Of a DNA stretch of 64,000 bases, positions 16,684-26,595 are shown piece by piece. A model generated the notes under the pieces. It had not been told where the DNA came from. It saw nothing but the letters and a program-made list of their open reading frames with translations, and did no database searches. How positions within the stretch are numbered: the first letter of the stretch is position 1; every line of letters starts with the position of its first letter. Origin of the DNA: Desulfobacteraceae bacterium Eth-SRB1 (GTDB lineage: Bacteria; Desulfobacterota; Desulfobacteria; Desulfobacterales; ETH-SRB1); the NCBI GenBank assembly GCA_004193555.1, contig RPGP01000029.1, positions 204,976 to 268,975 of the forward strand, read 5' to 3'. Made by a program: the position numbers and the translations under genes.

Positions 16684-19026
16684 ATGGATAAAAAGCAATA
16701 CATAATTTCCGGCAAAAAGGACAGATATCGTCTTGATTCGCGTGTTCTGGAAGAAGAAATTCAGGATGCTGTTGCTCGTGGATATAGATATCTTAAAATA
16801 AAAGCCTATGGCCAGCATGGAATCGGCGGGCGGCTATGGAAGGCCGGAAAAGAGGCTGTTCATCTAAAAATAGAAGGTTATACCGGACAGCGCACCGGTT
16901 CCCTTGGATTTCCAAACACAAATATAGAAATAATGGGGCCTGCTTCGGATGATGTTGGATGGCTGAATGCAGGCGCGCAAATCATTGTTCATGGAAATGC
17001 CTCAAACGGCGTGGCTAATGGTATGGCCCAGGGAAAAGTTTATGTGGGCGGCAGTATCGGCGCAAGGGGCATGACAATGACGAAACATAATCCGCGCTTT
17101 GATCCGCCTGAACTGTGGGTGTTGGGATCTGCGGGGGATTATTTCGGCGAATTCATGGCAGGAGGCATTTCAGTTATCTGCGGGTTTGAAGCCCAGACTC
17201 CTGACAATATCCTGGGCTATCGTCCCTTTGTCGGTATGGTTGGCGGCAAAGTATTTTTTCGCGGCCCCCACGGAGGGTTCAGCCGGCCTGACTCAAAGAT
17301 TGTGCCTGTTGAGGATGAAGATTGGAACTGGTTTATAAAAAATCTTAAGATCTTTCTTAAAAGCATAAAACGCCCTGAACTTTTTGAAAAAATATCATAC
17401 AGAAAAGAGTGGCAGCTTCTAATTGCACGCTCTCCACATGAAAGGCTTGAAGACCGCAGCAGATCCATGCAATCCTTCAGGGATGGGATTTGGGAAAAGG
17501 AGCTTGGCAAAGGAGGTTTGATTGGTGATCTTACAGATATTGACAGGAGTCCTGTTCCAATAATTACTACCGGTGATTTAAGACGTTTTGTTCCTGTATG
17601 GGAAAACCGGAAATATATGGCTCCCTGTGAAGCCGCTTGCCCAACAGGCATTCCTGTTCAGGAACGATGGCGCTTGATAAGGGAGGGAAGAGTAGATGAG
17701 GCTGTGGATCTGGCTCTTTCATATACGCCGTTTCCAGCCACAGTTTGCGGGTATTTATGTCCAAACCCATGTATGCAGGCCTGCACCCGGATTTTAGATT
17801 CCATGTCTCCGATTGATGTGACAGAGCTCGGAAAGGCGAGTATAAAGGCGAATCTTCCGGAACTGCCGCCGGAAAGCGGGAAAAAAATTGCAGTAATTGG
17901 GGGAGGGCCCGCAGGAATATCTGTGGCCTGGCAGCTTCGAATGCAGGGACACAAAGCAACTGTTTATGACATGGCAAAGAGATTGGGCGGGAAGATATCT
18001 TCGCTTATTCCGGACAGCCGTATTCCCGAAGAAGTATTATCGACAGAGATGGAAAGGGTTGAAAAGGTAATATCTCATGTGCATCTTCAGCAACGTCTTG
18101 ACAAAAAAGAAATAGAGCAGTTAAGGAAAGACTTTGACTTCATCGTTATAGCCGCGGGCGCCTATACACCCAGAACCCTTTCTGTGCCGGGGAAAGAAAG
18201 AATGATTACCGCCCTTGACTTTCTCATGCAGGCAAAAGATGGAAAGGCTAAACCGGGAAAGCGTGTAGTGATAATAGGCGCTGGAAATGTCGGCTGTGAT
18301 ATTGCCGGCGAAGCCCACAGGCTGGGAGCAAAAGAAATTATGCTGATCGATGTCCAGGAACCGGCCTCATTCGGCAAGGAAAGGGAAAACGCAGAGGCCA
18401 TAGGAGCAACGTTCAGGTGGCCCTGCTTTACAAAAGAGATTACCGGAGAAGGGGTAATGCTTACAACAGGAGAGATAATTCCTGCCGACACAGTTATAAT
18501 ATCTATTGGAGACGCGCCGGATCTGCAATTTCTTCCGGAAAATGTGGCTGTTGAGAGAGGATTTATTGTAGTAAATGAGTATTATCAGACAACCGACGCA
18601 AGAATCTTCGCCATTGGAGATGTTGTAAGGCCAGGGCTCTTGACAGATGCAATAGGAGCCGGCAGGAAGGCGGCAAATGCGATTGTAGATATTATTGCCG
18701 GAAAGCGCCCGTTGGGCGATATCCGCCGGATGATTGATCGCAGCCGGGTGTCGCTTGAATATTTTGATCCTAAATATTTTGATTCGGGGATGAGGTCTTT
18801 TGACGATCTTGACCATTGCGGATCTCAATGTTCCTCTTGCGGAACTTGCAGGGACTGCGGAATCTGCATTGCTGTATGTCCTGAAAACGCGATTAGCAGA
18901 CAGGAAAGAGAAAAGGATGATTTTGAATATATCGTGGATGAAACAAGGTGCATAGGCTGTGGGTTTTGCGCGGCGGCATGCCCCTCTGGGGTCTGGAATC
19001 TTGTGGAAAATGATCCTATTGGATAA
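16684..19026 (+). CDS. Glutamate synthase GXGXG domain fused to NADPH oxidoreductase and ferredoxin
   Basis: A 780-residue three-part fusion. Residues about 1-235 are the GXGXG beta-helix domain that closes GltB in ordinary glutamate synthase (GQHGIGGRLWKAG, GGSIGARGMTM). Residues about 310-700 are GltD-like: an N-terminal cysteine cluster (CEAACPTGIPVQ, CGYLCPNPCMQAC), the FAD fold IAVIGGGPAGIS, and the NADPH fold VVIIGAGNVGCDIAG. Residues about 715-770 are a two-cluster ferredoxin (CGTCRDCGICIAVCPE, CIGCGFCAAACPSG). Electrons would pass from NAD(P)H over FAD and the ferredoxin clusters to the FMN subunit. Together with the two upstream genes it completes a glutamate synthase. The ATG has no strong Shine-Dalgarno and follows a repeat element of about 200 bases. 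Confidence 0.9.
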   Translation: MDKKQYIISGKKDRYRLDSRVLEEEIQDAVARGYRYLKIKAYGQHGIGGRLWKAGKEAVHLKIEGYTGQRTGSLGFPNTNIEIMGPASDDVGWLNAGAQIIVHGNASNGVANGMAQGKVYVGGSIGARGMTMTKHNPRFDPPELWVLGSAGDYFGEFMAGGISVICGFEAQTPDNILGYRPFVGMVGGKVFFRGPHGGFSRPDSKIVPVEDEDWNWFIKNLKIFLKSIKRPELFEKISYRKEWQLLIARSPHERLEDRSRSMQSFRDGIWEKELGKGGLIGDLTDIDRSPVPIITTGDLRRFVPVWENRKYMAPCEAACPTGIPVQERWRLIREGRVDEAVDLALSYTPFPATVCGYLCPNPCMQACTRILDSMSPIDVTELGKASIKANLPELPPESGKKIAVIGGGPAGISVAWQLRMQGHKATVYDMAKRLGGKISSLIPDSRIPEEVLSTEMERVEKVISHVHLQQRLDKKEIEQLRKDFDFIVIAAGAYTPRTLSVPGKERMITALDFLMQAKDGKAKPGKRVVIIGAGNVGCDIAGEAHRLGAKEIMLIDVQEPASFGKERENAEAIGATFRWPCFTKEITGEGVMLTTGEIIPADTVIISIGDAPDLQFLPENVAVERGFIVVNEYYQTTDARIFAIGDVVRPGLLTDAIGAGRKAANAIVDIIAGKRPLGDIRRMIDRSRVSLEYFDPKYFDSGMRSFDDLDHCGSQCSSCGTCRDCGICIAVCPENAISRQEREKDDFEYIVDETRCIGCGFCAAACPSGVWNLVENDPIG

Positions 19027-19044
19027 AATAAAAAACAAATCAAA

Positions 19045-19110
19045 AGATGAACATCGAACGTCCAACATCGAACGTCGAACGTCGAATAATGATGTCGCTC
19101 CGCTATTTAA
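19045..19110. repeat. GAACGTC-heptamer repeat, one arm
   Basis: Five consecutive seven-base units (GAACATC, GAACGTC, CAACATC, GAACGTC, GAACGTC) at about 19049-19084, then AATGATGTCGCTCCGCTATT, which is the loop part of the complete elements. The facing arm is missing, so this is a half element. Confidence 0.8.
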
Positions 19111-19173
19111 ATTATTTTAAAATTGAATAAAAAAAACATAATTTTATAATTTACTATACGATTAAACACTATC

Positions 19174-20319
19174 ATGAAAGCATTATTAGCGCTTGAAGAC
19201 GGACGCACCTTTACATGCCGGTCTTTTACAGGGCCTGGAGAAACCTGGGGTGAAGTTGTGTTTAATACAAGTATGACCGGCTACCAGGAGGTGCTTACAG
19301 ATCCTTCATACAGAGGACAGATAGTGACAATGACCTATCCCTTGATAGGAAACTACGGCGTTAATCCTGAGGATGTCGAGTCTGACAGGATACAGGTCTC
19401 CGGTTTTCTGGTTAAAGAATATCAAAGTTTTCCAAGCAATTTCAGATCGATTTCCACTCTTTCGGATTATTTAAAATCCGGCTTTAATGGAAAAAGTGTG
19501 CTGGGGATAGAGGAACTTGATACCCGCGCGCTTACAAGGCATATCCGGAATGCGGGAGCCATGCGGGCATTCATTTCCACACATGACCTTGACCCTTTGT
19601 CATGCGTGGAAAAGGCAAAGGAGATACCCGGCATGACAGGTCGGGATCTTGTGAAACAGGTCACAGCAAAGGCGCATTATCGCTGGGAAGGCGGAAAGCC
19701 GATTCCAATAACCACCGGCGGTGTTTTTGATAGAGGTATTTGGAAGTATAGAGGAGAGAAACATTCGGTTGTCGCCTTTGACTTTGGAATAAAATATAAT
19801 ATCTTAAGATGCCTGGAAAAGGCCGGTTTTGAAATTATTGTTGTGCCGGCTTTAACATCTGCTGATACCGTAAAGGCTTTGGACCCAGATGGTATTTTTC
19901 TTTCAAATGGTCCGGGTGATCCGGAACCTGTTCAATATGCGATCAAAACAATAAGGCAGCTTTTGGAATATCGACCAATGTTCGGGATATGCCTGGGACA
20001 TCAGATAATGGCGCTTGCCCTGGGCGGAAAAACTTTTAAACTTAAATTCGGGCACCGGGGCGCTAATCAGCCTGTTAAGAATCTTTTAACCGGAAAGGTC
20101 GAGATTACTTCTCAAAATCATGGATTTGCCGTAGATATAGACAGCCTGAATGGCAAGGATGTGGAAATAACCCACATGAACTTAAATGATAATACCCTGG
20201 AAGGGTTCAGTCACACAAAATATCCGATTTTTTCAGTACAATACCATCCTGAAGCATCGCCCGGTCCCCATGACTCAAAATATCTTTTTGATGAATTTAA
20301 AAAAATGGTTACACGTTAG
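19174..20319 (+). CDS. carA: Carbamoyl phosphate synthase small subunit
   Basis: A 381-residue glutamine amidotransferase subunit, normal length. It releases ammonia from glutamine and tunnels it to CarB for carbamoyl phosphate, the precursor of arginine and pyrimidines. The N-terminal domain has FNTSMTGYQEVLTDPSY; the class I amidotransferase domain has FLSNGPGDP, the nucleophile elbow GICLGHQIMALALGG with its cysteine, and the catalytic His/Glu pair in VQYHPEASPGP. carB follows after 109 bases, most of them a CACAGAG-word palindrome. The start has no clear Shine-Dalgarno. Confidence 0.97.
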   Translation: MKALLALEDGRTFTCRSFTGPGETWGEVVFNTSMTGYQEVLTDPSYRGQIVTMTYPLIGNYGVNPEDVESDRIQVSGFLVKEYQSFPSNFRSISTLSDYLKSGFNGKSVLGIEELDTRALTRHIRNAGAMRAFISTHDLDPLSCVEKAKEIPGMTGRDLVKQVTAKAHYRWEGGKPIPITTGGVFDRGIWKYRGEKHSVVAFDFGIKYNILRCLEKAGFEIIVVPALTSADTVKALDPDGIFLSNGPGDPEPVQYAIKTIRQLLEYRPMFGICLGHQIMALALGGKTFKLKFGHRGANQPVKNLLTGKVEITSQNHGFAVDIDSLNGKDVEITHMNLNDNTLEGFSHTKYPIFSVQYHPEASPGPHDSKYLFDEFKKMVTR

Positions 20320-20334
20320 TATTGCAAAAAACTA

Positions 20335-20418
20335 TTACCACAGAGATCACAGAGCACACTGAGATTTTCTATAAAAAAGAAAGGTCTTCTCTGTGGTCTC
20401 TGTGTGCTCCGTGGTGAA
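20335..20418. repeat. CACAGAG-word inverted repeat between carA and carB
   Basis: Left arm 20337-20363 (CACAGAGATCACAGAGCACA) faces right arm 20389-20416 (TGTGGTCTCTGTGTGCTCCG). The same element type lies at 45360-45442. It stands between two genes that must be co-expressed, so it cannot be a fully efficient terminator unless carB has its own promoter. Confidence 0.85.
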
Positions 20419-20428
20419 ATAGATTACT

Positions 20429-23400
20429 ATGCCGAAACGCACAGACATACATAAGATCCTTATAATTGGAGCCGGTCCGATAATTATAAGCCAGGCATGC
20501 GAGTTTGATTACTCGGGCACCCAGGCGTGCAAGGCTTTAAAAGAGGAAGGATATGAGGTTGTGCTTGTCAACAGCAATCCTGCCACGATCATGACCGATC
20601 CTGAAACGGCAGATCAAACCTATATTGAACCTGTTACTCCTGAAATAGTTGCAAAGATAATTGAAAGGGAGCGGCCGGATGCGTTGCTGCCGACTCTGGG
20701 AGGGCAGACAGGGCTTAATACAGCCGTTGAAACAGCAGAAATGGGTGTGTTAGACAAATTCGGTGTTGAAATGATCGGGGCGTCGATTGAATCAATAAAA
20801 AAGGCTGAAGACAGGGATCTTTTTCGCAAGGCAATGGAGAGAATAGGGCTTCGCATACCCAAAAGCGGAATAGCAACAGATATGGTTAAGGTCGCGGCCA
20901 TAGCAGATGAAATCGGATTTCCGATTATTGTCAGGCCGAGCTTTACCCTTGGAGGAACAGGGGGCGGTGTTGCCTATAATTCAGAAGAACTGGAAAAAAT
21001 GTCGAGAGCAGGATTAGACGCAAGTTTAATCGGGCAGATAATGCTTGAAGAATCTGTGTTAGGCTGGAAGGAATATGAACTTGAGGTAATGCGGGATAAT
21101 AATGATAATGTTGTTATTGTATGCTCCATAGAGAATTTGGATCCCATGGGCATACACACGGGCGACAGCATTACGGTTGCTCCGGCCCAGACACTGAGTG
21201 ATAAAGAATACCAGGTGATGAGGGATGCTTCTATTGCGATCATGCGTGAAATAGGGGTTGATACCGGAGGCTCAAATGTACAGTTTGCTGTTAATTCTGA
21301 AAATGGGGAAATGATTGTTGTTGAAATGAATCCAAGAGTTTCGCGCAGCAGCGCTCTTGCTTCAAAGGCCACAGGTTTTCCTATCGCCAGGATAGCCGCC
21401 AAATTAGCTGTGGGATATACCCTTGATGAAATTCCCAACGACATTACTGGAGAGACCCTTGCATCCTTTGAACCGGCCCTTGATTACTGCGTGATCAAGA
21501 TACCGCGCTGGACCTTTGAAAAATTTCCTGAAACAGAAGATTATCTCACAACCGCCATGAAGTCTGTTGGCGAAACAATGGCTATCGGCAGGACATTTAA
21601 AGAAGCCCTGCAAAAGGGTTTGAGATCTCTTGAGATTGGACGATACGGCCTGGGGGCTGATGGAAAGGATCTTGATGTTTATAAAAAAGGTCAAATAATA
21701 TTTCAAATAAAACAAAAGCTGGCTACTCCCAATTCCCAGAGGATTTTTTACCTTCGCTACGCTCTTATGGAGGGAATGACGGTTCAATCAATCCATGAGT
21801 TAACCGGTATTGATCCGTGGTTTTTATATCAGATTAAACAGATAACGGATCTTGAACAGGAGATTGCTTCAACCCTTAATCCTCAAAATTCAAAGATGTC
21901 CGGCATACAGCGCTTACTTTTACAAAAAGCAAAATCATACGGTTTTTCTGATATACAGATTGCCTGTCTCACAGGTTTCAGTGAAGAGAGTGTGGAAAAA
22001 AACCGCAAGGCTTCAGGCATCCGTCCGGTTTACAAGCTTGTTGATACGTGCGCCGCTGAATTCAAGGCTTCAACACCATATTACTATTCCACTTATGAAA
22101 CGGAAAGCGAAGCAAGGGTTTCCGACAAAAAGAAGGTGATAATTTTAGGGGGAGGTCCTAACAGGATAGGCCAGGGGATTGAATTTGATTATTGCTGTGT
22201 TCATGCTTCATTTGCCCTTCGGGAAGAGGGTGTCGAGAGCATAATGGTAAACAGTAATCCTGAAACTGTCAGCACAGATTATGATACATCCGACAAGCTC
22301 TACTTTGAACCTCTTACAAAAGAGGATGTGCTCCATATCGTTGAGACAGAAAAGCCGATGGGAGTAATTGTCCAGTTTGGCGGTCAGACCCCTCTTAATC
22401 TTTCTACTTCTCTGTTTGATGCCGGCGTCCCGATTTTAGGCACACAGCCGGAGAGCATTGATCGCGCTGAAGATCGTAAGCTTTTTCAGGCCATGTTAAA
22501 TAAACTGGGCCTTGTTCAGCCTGCAAACGGCACTGCTGTGGATGTTGAAGGAGCCGTTGCCGTTGCCGAAAAGATCGGATATCCTGTAATTGTCAGGCCG
22601 TCTTATGTGCTTGGCGGAAGGGCAATGAAGATAGTATATAATCGGAAGGATCTGGAAAATTTTACAAAACTTGCCATCATGGCCTCTCCGGAGCATCCGG
22701 TGCTGATAGACAAGTTTTTGGAAGATGCCGTTGAGCTGGATGTGGATGCGATTTCAGATGGAAAAACAAGTATTATCGGCGGTATTATGGAGCATATTGA
22801 AGAGGCCGGCATCCATTCAGGAGATTCGGCCTGTGTTCTTCCTCCCCACAGCGTAAAATCCGATGCTCTAAAAGAAATAGCAAGAGCTACAAAAGCCATG
22901 GCGTCGGAATTAAACGTTATAGGTCTGATGAACGTGCAGTATGCTATTAAGGATGATCGTATATATGTGCTCGAAGTAAATCCAAGGGCCTCCAGGACAA
23001 TTCCGTTTGTCAGCAAGGCAACGGGTGTGCCTCTTGCAAAGTTAGCCACAAAGGTTATGCTTGGTCGCAGTTTGCACGAACTCGGTTTTTTCTGTGAAAA
23101 AATTCCCGCTCATTTTTCAGTAAAGGAGGCTGTGCTTCCCTTTGACAGATTTCCCGATGTTGACACGCTTCTTGGGCCTGAAATGAAATCAACCGGAGAG
23201 GTCATGGGGATCGATTCAAAATTCGGTTCCGCTTACGCAAAGGCACAACTTGGGGCAGGGCAGAATCTGCCTGTTTCCGGGGCTGTTTTTATAAGCGTAA
23301 AGAATAATGACAAAGAGGCTGTTCTTGATATAGCGTCTCATTATCGTGGCATGGATTTTAAGATCATGGCAACCCGCGGGACTTCTGAATTTTTAGACAA

Positions 23401-23734
23401 ACACGGCATATCAAATAAAATGATAAACAAGGTTTCACTTGGCCGTCCGCATGTTGTGGATGCAATTAAGAACAAAGAGATTCAACTGGTTGTAAATACC
23501 GGTTCAGGAGGAGAAACCAGGCGTGACGGGTATGATATAAGACGGGCTGCGATAAAATACGGCTTGCCCTATGCAACAACAATTGCAGGGGCTGTGGCCA
23601 TGTGCAGAGGTGTTTCGGCAATTAAGAAAAGGAAAATGTCGGTTAAAACTATTCAGGAGTATAATGTCAGAGATCGGAAGCCGGAGGTCAGAGGTCAGGG
23701 ATCAGCAAACTTGAAACTTGAAATTGGAAAGTAG
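20429..23734 (+). CDS. carB: Carbamoyl phosphate synthase large subunit
   Basis: A 1101-residue protein with two homologous ATP-grasp halves (each beginning [19 protein letters not shown] or [19 protein letters not shown]), an oligomerisation region and a C-terminal MGS-like regulatory domain (about residues 940-1075). It uses two ATP, bicarbonate and ammonia. The last roughly 20 residues, from [11 protein letters not shown] to LKLEIGK, are not family sequence: they are translated from GGTCAGAGGTC and CTTGAAACTTGAAA words, which are dispersed repeat families elsewhere in the window. An insertion has therefore extended the reading frame at the 3' end. The catalytic parts are intact. Confidence 0.97.
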   Translation: MPKRTDIHKILIIGAGPIIISQACEFDYSGTQACKALKEEGYEVVLVNSNPATIMTDPETADQTYIEPVTPEIVAKIIERERPDALLPTLGGQTGLNTAVETAEMGVLDKFGVEMIGASIESIKKAEDRDLFRKAMERIGLRIPKSGIATDMVKVAAIADEIGFPIIVRPSFTLGGTGGGVAYNSEELEKMSRAGLDASLIGQIMLEESVLGWKEYELEVMRDNNDNVVIVCSIENLDPMGIHTGDSITVAPAQTLSDKEYQVMRDASIAIMREIGVDTGGSNVQFAVNSENGEMIVVEMNPRVSRSSALASKATGFPIARIAAKLAVGYTLDEIPNDITGETLASFEPALDYCVIKIPRWTFEKFPETEDYLTTAMKSVGETMAIGRTFKEALQKGLRSLEIGRYGLGADGKDLDVYKKGQIIFQIKQKLATPNSQRIFYLRYALMEGMTVQSIHELTGIDPWFLYQIKQITDLEQEIASTLNPQNSKMSGIQRLLLQKAKSYGFSDIQIACLTGFSEESVEKNRKASGIRPVYKLVDTCAAEFKASTPYYYSTYETESEARVSDKKKVIILGGGPNRIGQGIEFDYCCVHASFALREEGVESIMVNSNPETVSTDYDTSDKLYFEPLTKEDVLHIVETEKPMGVIVQFGGQTPLNLSTSLFDAGVPILGTQPESIDRAEDRKLFQAMLNKLGLVQPANGTAVDVEGAVAVAEKIGYPVIVRPSYVLGGRAMKIVYNRKDLENFTKLAIMASPEHPVLIDKFLEDAVELDVDAISDGKTSIIGGIMEHIEEAGIHSGDSACVLPPHSVKSDALKEIARATKAMASELNVIGLMNVQYAIKDDRIYVLEVNPRASRTIPFVSKATGVPLAKLATKVMLGRSLHELGFFCEKIPAHFSVKEAVLPFDRFPDVDTLLGPEMKSTGEVMGIDSKFGSAYAKAQLGAGQNLPVSGAVFISVKNNDKEAVLDIASHYRGMDFKIMATRGTSEFLDKHGISNKMINKVSLGRPHVVDAIKNKEIQLVVNTGSGGETRRDGYDIRRAAIKYGLPYATTIAGAVAMCRGVSAIKKRKMSVKTIQEYNVRDRKPEVRGQGSANLKLEIGK

Positions 23735-23774
23735 AAATTGGCGAGAGATTAAAGTAAAAATTGGGAAAAAGAAA

Positions 23775-25184
23775 ATGGAAAGATACCCGGAAAAACCGCG
23801 AGAAGCATGCGGGCTGTTTGGAATTCATGGATATCCTGAAGCAGCTAAAATTACATATTTTGGTTTGTATGCTCTCCAGCACAGGGGGCAGGAAAGCGCG
23901 GGTATAGCGACAGTCAGCGACAAAAACATCACTGCGTATAAGGGAATGGGGCTTGTGCCTGATGTTTTCAAGACAGCCAATCTGGAACAATTAAAGGGTG
24001 AGACCGCTATAGGACATGTCCGTTATTCCACAACAGGGAGTTCGACACTCTGCAATGCACAGCCTTTTATTGTACATCATAGAAAAAAATCTTATGCTGT
24101 TGCTCACAACGGTAATCTGGTAAACGCGTATTACCTGAAAAATGAGCTTGAAGAAAGAGGATCGATTTTTCAGACTACCACGGACAGCGAGATTTTTCTC
24201 CATCTTTTTGTGAAAAATCTGAAATCAGGGTTTGAAGGGGCTCTTGTTGAAACCGTATCCAGGCTGAAAGGCGCTTTTTCTTTTATTATGCTTACAAGCA
24301 ACGGAGAGGTCGTTGGGATAAAGGATCCAAACGGTTTCAGACCACTGTGTCTTGGAAAACTTAATGGACACTATGTGCTTGCGTCGGAAACATGCGCGCT
24401 TGATCTTGTTGAGGCGAAGTTTATAAGAGAGCTCGATCCCGGCGAAATAGTCATTATAGGGGAAAATGGGATAAAAAGCATAAAATCGCCAATTGCCGCA
24501 AAACGAAGGTTTTGCATATTTGAATTTATCTATTTTGCAAGGCCGGACAGCACAATATTCGGGCATAATGTTTATCAGATGAGAAAGGCACATGGCAGAC
24601 GTCTTGCTGAAGAGGCTCCTGTTGATGCAGATCTTGTTATGCCTTTTCCTGATTCAGGAACTTATGCGGCTCTTGGTTATTCAGAAGCTTCCGGCATACC
24701 CTTTGAGATGGCCATGATCCGGAATCACTATGTGGGCAGAACATTTATTCAACCCACACAGAGTATGCGCGATTTTAGCGTAAGAGTAAAACTGAATCCA
24801 GTGAAAGAGCTTTTAAAAGGTAAAGATATTATCATAATTGAGGATTCAATAATAAGAGGAACTACGGTTAAAACAAGGGTAAAAGCCTTGCGTGAGCTTG
24901 GCGTAAAGCGGGTGCATATGCGAGTCAGTTCTCCTCCACATCGCTTTCCATGTCATTATGGTATAGATTTTTCAACGAAAGGTGAGTTGATAGCGGCAAA
25001 TAAATCTGTTGAAGAGCTTCGTGATCTGCTGGAACTGGATTCTCTTCATTATATCAGTCTTGACGGTCTTCTTGAATCAACCGGCATGAATAACCCTGAG
25101 AATAATTTCTGCAAGGCTTGCTTTGATGGATGCTATCCTGTAGAATTTGATGAAAACCTGTCAAAGGACTGTCTGGAAAAGTAA
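23775..25184 (+). CDS. purF: Amidophosphoribosyltransferase
   Basis: A 469-residue enzyme for the first committed step of purine synthesis, PRPP plus glutamine to phosphoribosylamine. I start at the ATG at 23775 (MERYPEKPREACGLFG): it leaves an 11-residue propeptide before Cys12, the nucleophile exposed by cleavage in the Bacillus-type enzymes. Conserved parts are YALQHRGQESAG, the PRPP loop IIIEDSIIRGTT and cysteines for a 4Fe-4S cluster near the C-terminus (NNFCKACFDGCYP). A longer frame from 23718 would run through repeat sequence and is not real. The stop overlaps the hisH start by one base, so purine and histidine genes share an operon; purF releases no histidine intermediate, but AICAR links the two pathways. 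Confidence 0.96.
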   Translation: MERYPEKPREACGLFGIHGYPEAAKITYFGLYALQHRGQESAGIATVSDKNITAYKGMGLVPDVFKTANLEQLKGETAIGHVRYSTTGSSTLCNAQPFIVHHRKKSYAVAHNGNLVNAYYLKNELEERGSIFQTTTDSEIFLHLFVKNLKSGFEGALVETVSRLKGAFSFIMLTSNGEVVGIKDPNGFRPLCLGKLNGHYVLASETCALDLVEAKFIRELDPGEIVIIGENGIKSIKSPIAAKRRFCIFEFIYFARPDSTIFGHNVYQMRKAHGRRLAEEAPVDADLVMPFPDSGTYAALGYSEASGIPFEMAMIRNHYVGRTFIQPTQSMRDFSVRVKLNPVKELLKGKDIIIIEDSIIRGTTVKTRVKALRELGVKRVHMRVSSPPHRFPCHYGIDFSTKGELIAANKSVEELRDLLELDSLHYISLDGLLESTGMNNPENNFCKACFDGCYPVEFDENLSKDCLEK

Positions 25185-25822
25185 TGATTGCAATTATTGA
25201 TTATAAGGCCGGCAACCTGAGCAGTGTGGAACGTGCCTTGAAAAAATTGGACTTTAGGTGCCTTATTACTCAACGCCGGGAAGAAATTATGAGTTGTGAA
25301 AGGATCATCTTTCCTGGTGTAGGGGCAGCCGGCAGGGCCATGTCCGATCTGAAGCGCCTGGGGCTGGATGAAGTGTTGAGGCATGAGTATAATGCCGGCA
25401 AGCCGATCCTTGGGATATGTCTTGGGGCCCAGATTATCCTGGAAAGGAGCCGGGAGAATGAAGCCGAGTGTCTGGGACTCATCAAGGGAAGTGTTGAATT
25501 GTTTCCCCGGCAGTTTTTTTCTGAAGAAAAGGATCGGCTCAAAATACCACATATGGGCTGGAACAGCGTAAATCTGCGGAAAGGGCATCCGGTGCTGGAA
25601 GGTATCGCCCCGGCAGATGAGTTCTATTTTGTTCATGCGTATTATCCTCTGCCTGCATCGGATGAATATGTGTTCGGGACGACTTGCTACGGTATAGAGT
25701 TTGCCTCAGCAATCGGTTATAACAACCTGATCGCAGTGCAGTTTCATCCGGAAAAGAGCGGCAAAGCAGGGATGAGGCTCTTGGAGAGATTTTGCACCTG
25801 GGATGGCCGCCATGCTGAGTAA
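25184..25822 (+). CDS. hisH: Imidazole glycerol phosphate synthase, glutaminase subunit
   Basis: A 212-residue class I amidotransferase that feeds ammonia to HisF. Seen are the N-terminal [15 protein letters not shown], the nucleophile elbow [13 protein letters not shown], and the catalytic VQFHPEKSG. The ATG shares its A with the purF stop codon, and the end overlaps the hisF start, so purF-hisH-hisF are coupled. The length is normal (about 200-215 residues). Confidence 0.95.
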   Translation: MIAIIDYKAGNLSSVERALKKLDFRCLITQRREEIMSCERIIFPGVGAAGRAMSDLKRLGLDEVLRHEYNAGKPILGICLGAQIILERSRENEAECLGLIKGSVELFPRQFFSEEKDRLKIPHMGWNSVNLRKGHPVLEGIAPADEFYFVHAYYPLPASDEYVFGTTCYGIEFASAIGYNNLIAVQFHPEKSGKAGMRLLERFCTWDGRHAE

Positions 25823-26591
25823 AAGGATCATACCATGTCTTGATGTGAGAGACGGCAAAACCACCAAGGGGGTGAAGTTTCAAGGCAATATCGATATCGG
25901 CGACCCTGTGGAGATGGCCCGGTTTTACTATCAGGAAGGGGCTGATGAAATCGTCTTTTACGACATCACGGCTTCAAGCGACCACAGGGATATTATGATA
26001 GATGTGGTGCGCCGTGTGGCTGAAGAGATCTTCATACCATTTTCCGTTGGTGGCGGCATCAGGACTATTGAAGATATGCGCCGTGTGCTTCTCGCCGGAG
26101 CGGAAAAGGTGAGTGTGAATACCGCGGCTGTCCGAAACCCTGAAATCATCGCAGACGGCGCACGGGCCTTCGGAAGCCAGTGCATTGTGCTTGGGATGGA
26201 TGTCAAAAAAGTGGAAATTTCCCGCAAAATTCCGTCAGGATATGAGATTGTCATTCACGGAGGGAGGACTTATATGGGCATCGATGCACTTGAGTGGGCA
26301 AAGCAGGCGGAAAACATGGGGGCAGGAGAGATTTGTCTTAATTCTATTGATGCGGACGGCACCCTTCAGGGTTATGAAATGAATTTGACTTCACTCATAT
26401 CTGAGAATGTAAATATTCCGGTCATCGCTTCCGGTGGCGCCGGAAACATAGACCATATCTACGATGTTCTGACAAAAGGCAAGGCCGATGCCGCCCTTGT
26501 TGCCTCGATAGTTCATGATGGAACGTATACGGTAAAGCAAATCAAAGAAGCTCTGCACGCTCAGGGCGTGAAGGTTCGTATGCGGTGGTAA
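25812..26591 (+). CDS. hisF: Imidazole glycerol phosphate synthase, cyclase subunit
   Basis: A 259-residue TIM-barrel cyclase that makes imidazole glycerol phosphate and AICAR from PRFAR. It begins [20 protein letters not shown], with the first catalytic Asp in CLDVRDG and the second in [13 protein letters not shown]. Phosphate-binding loops SVGGGIRT and ASGGAGN are present. I use the ATG at 25812, which gives the usual [12 protein letters not shown] beginning; another ATG lies three codons upstream. It overlaps hisH by 11 bases and ends just before the converging rarA gene. AICAR is an intermediate of the pathway that PurF starts, which may explain the shared operon. Confidence 0.95.
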   Translation: MLSKRIIPCLDVRDGKTTKGVKFQGNIDIGDPVEMARFYYQEGADEIVFYDITASSDHRDIMIDVVRRVAEEIFIPFSVGGGIRTIEDMRRVLLAGAEKVSVNTAAVRNPEIIADGARAFGSQCIVLGMDVKKVEISRKIPSGYEIVIHGGRTYMGIDALEWAKQAENMGAGEICLNSIDADGTLQGYEMNLTSLISENVNIPVIASGGAGNIDHIYDVLTKGKADAALVASIVHDGTYTVKQIKEALHAQGVKVRMRW

Positions 26592-26595
26592 AATT

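Noticed and set aside
18367-19068. 233-residue open frame on the minus strand
   Set aside because: Antisense to the GltD-ferredoxin fusion and running into a repeat; no recognisable motif.
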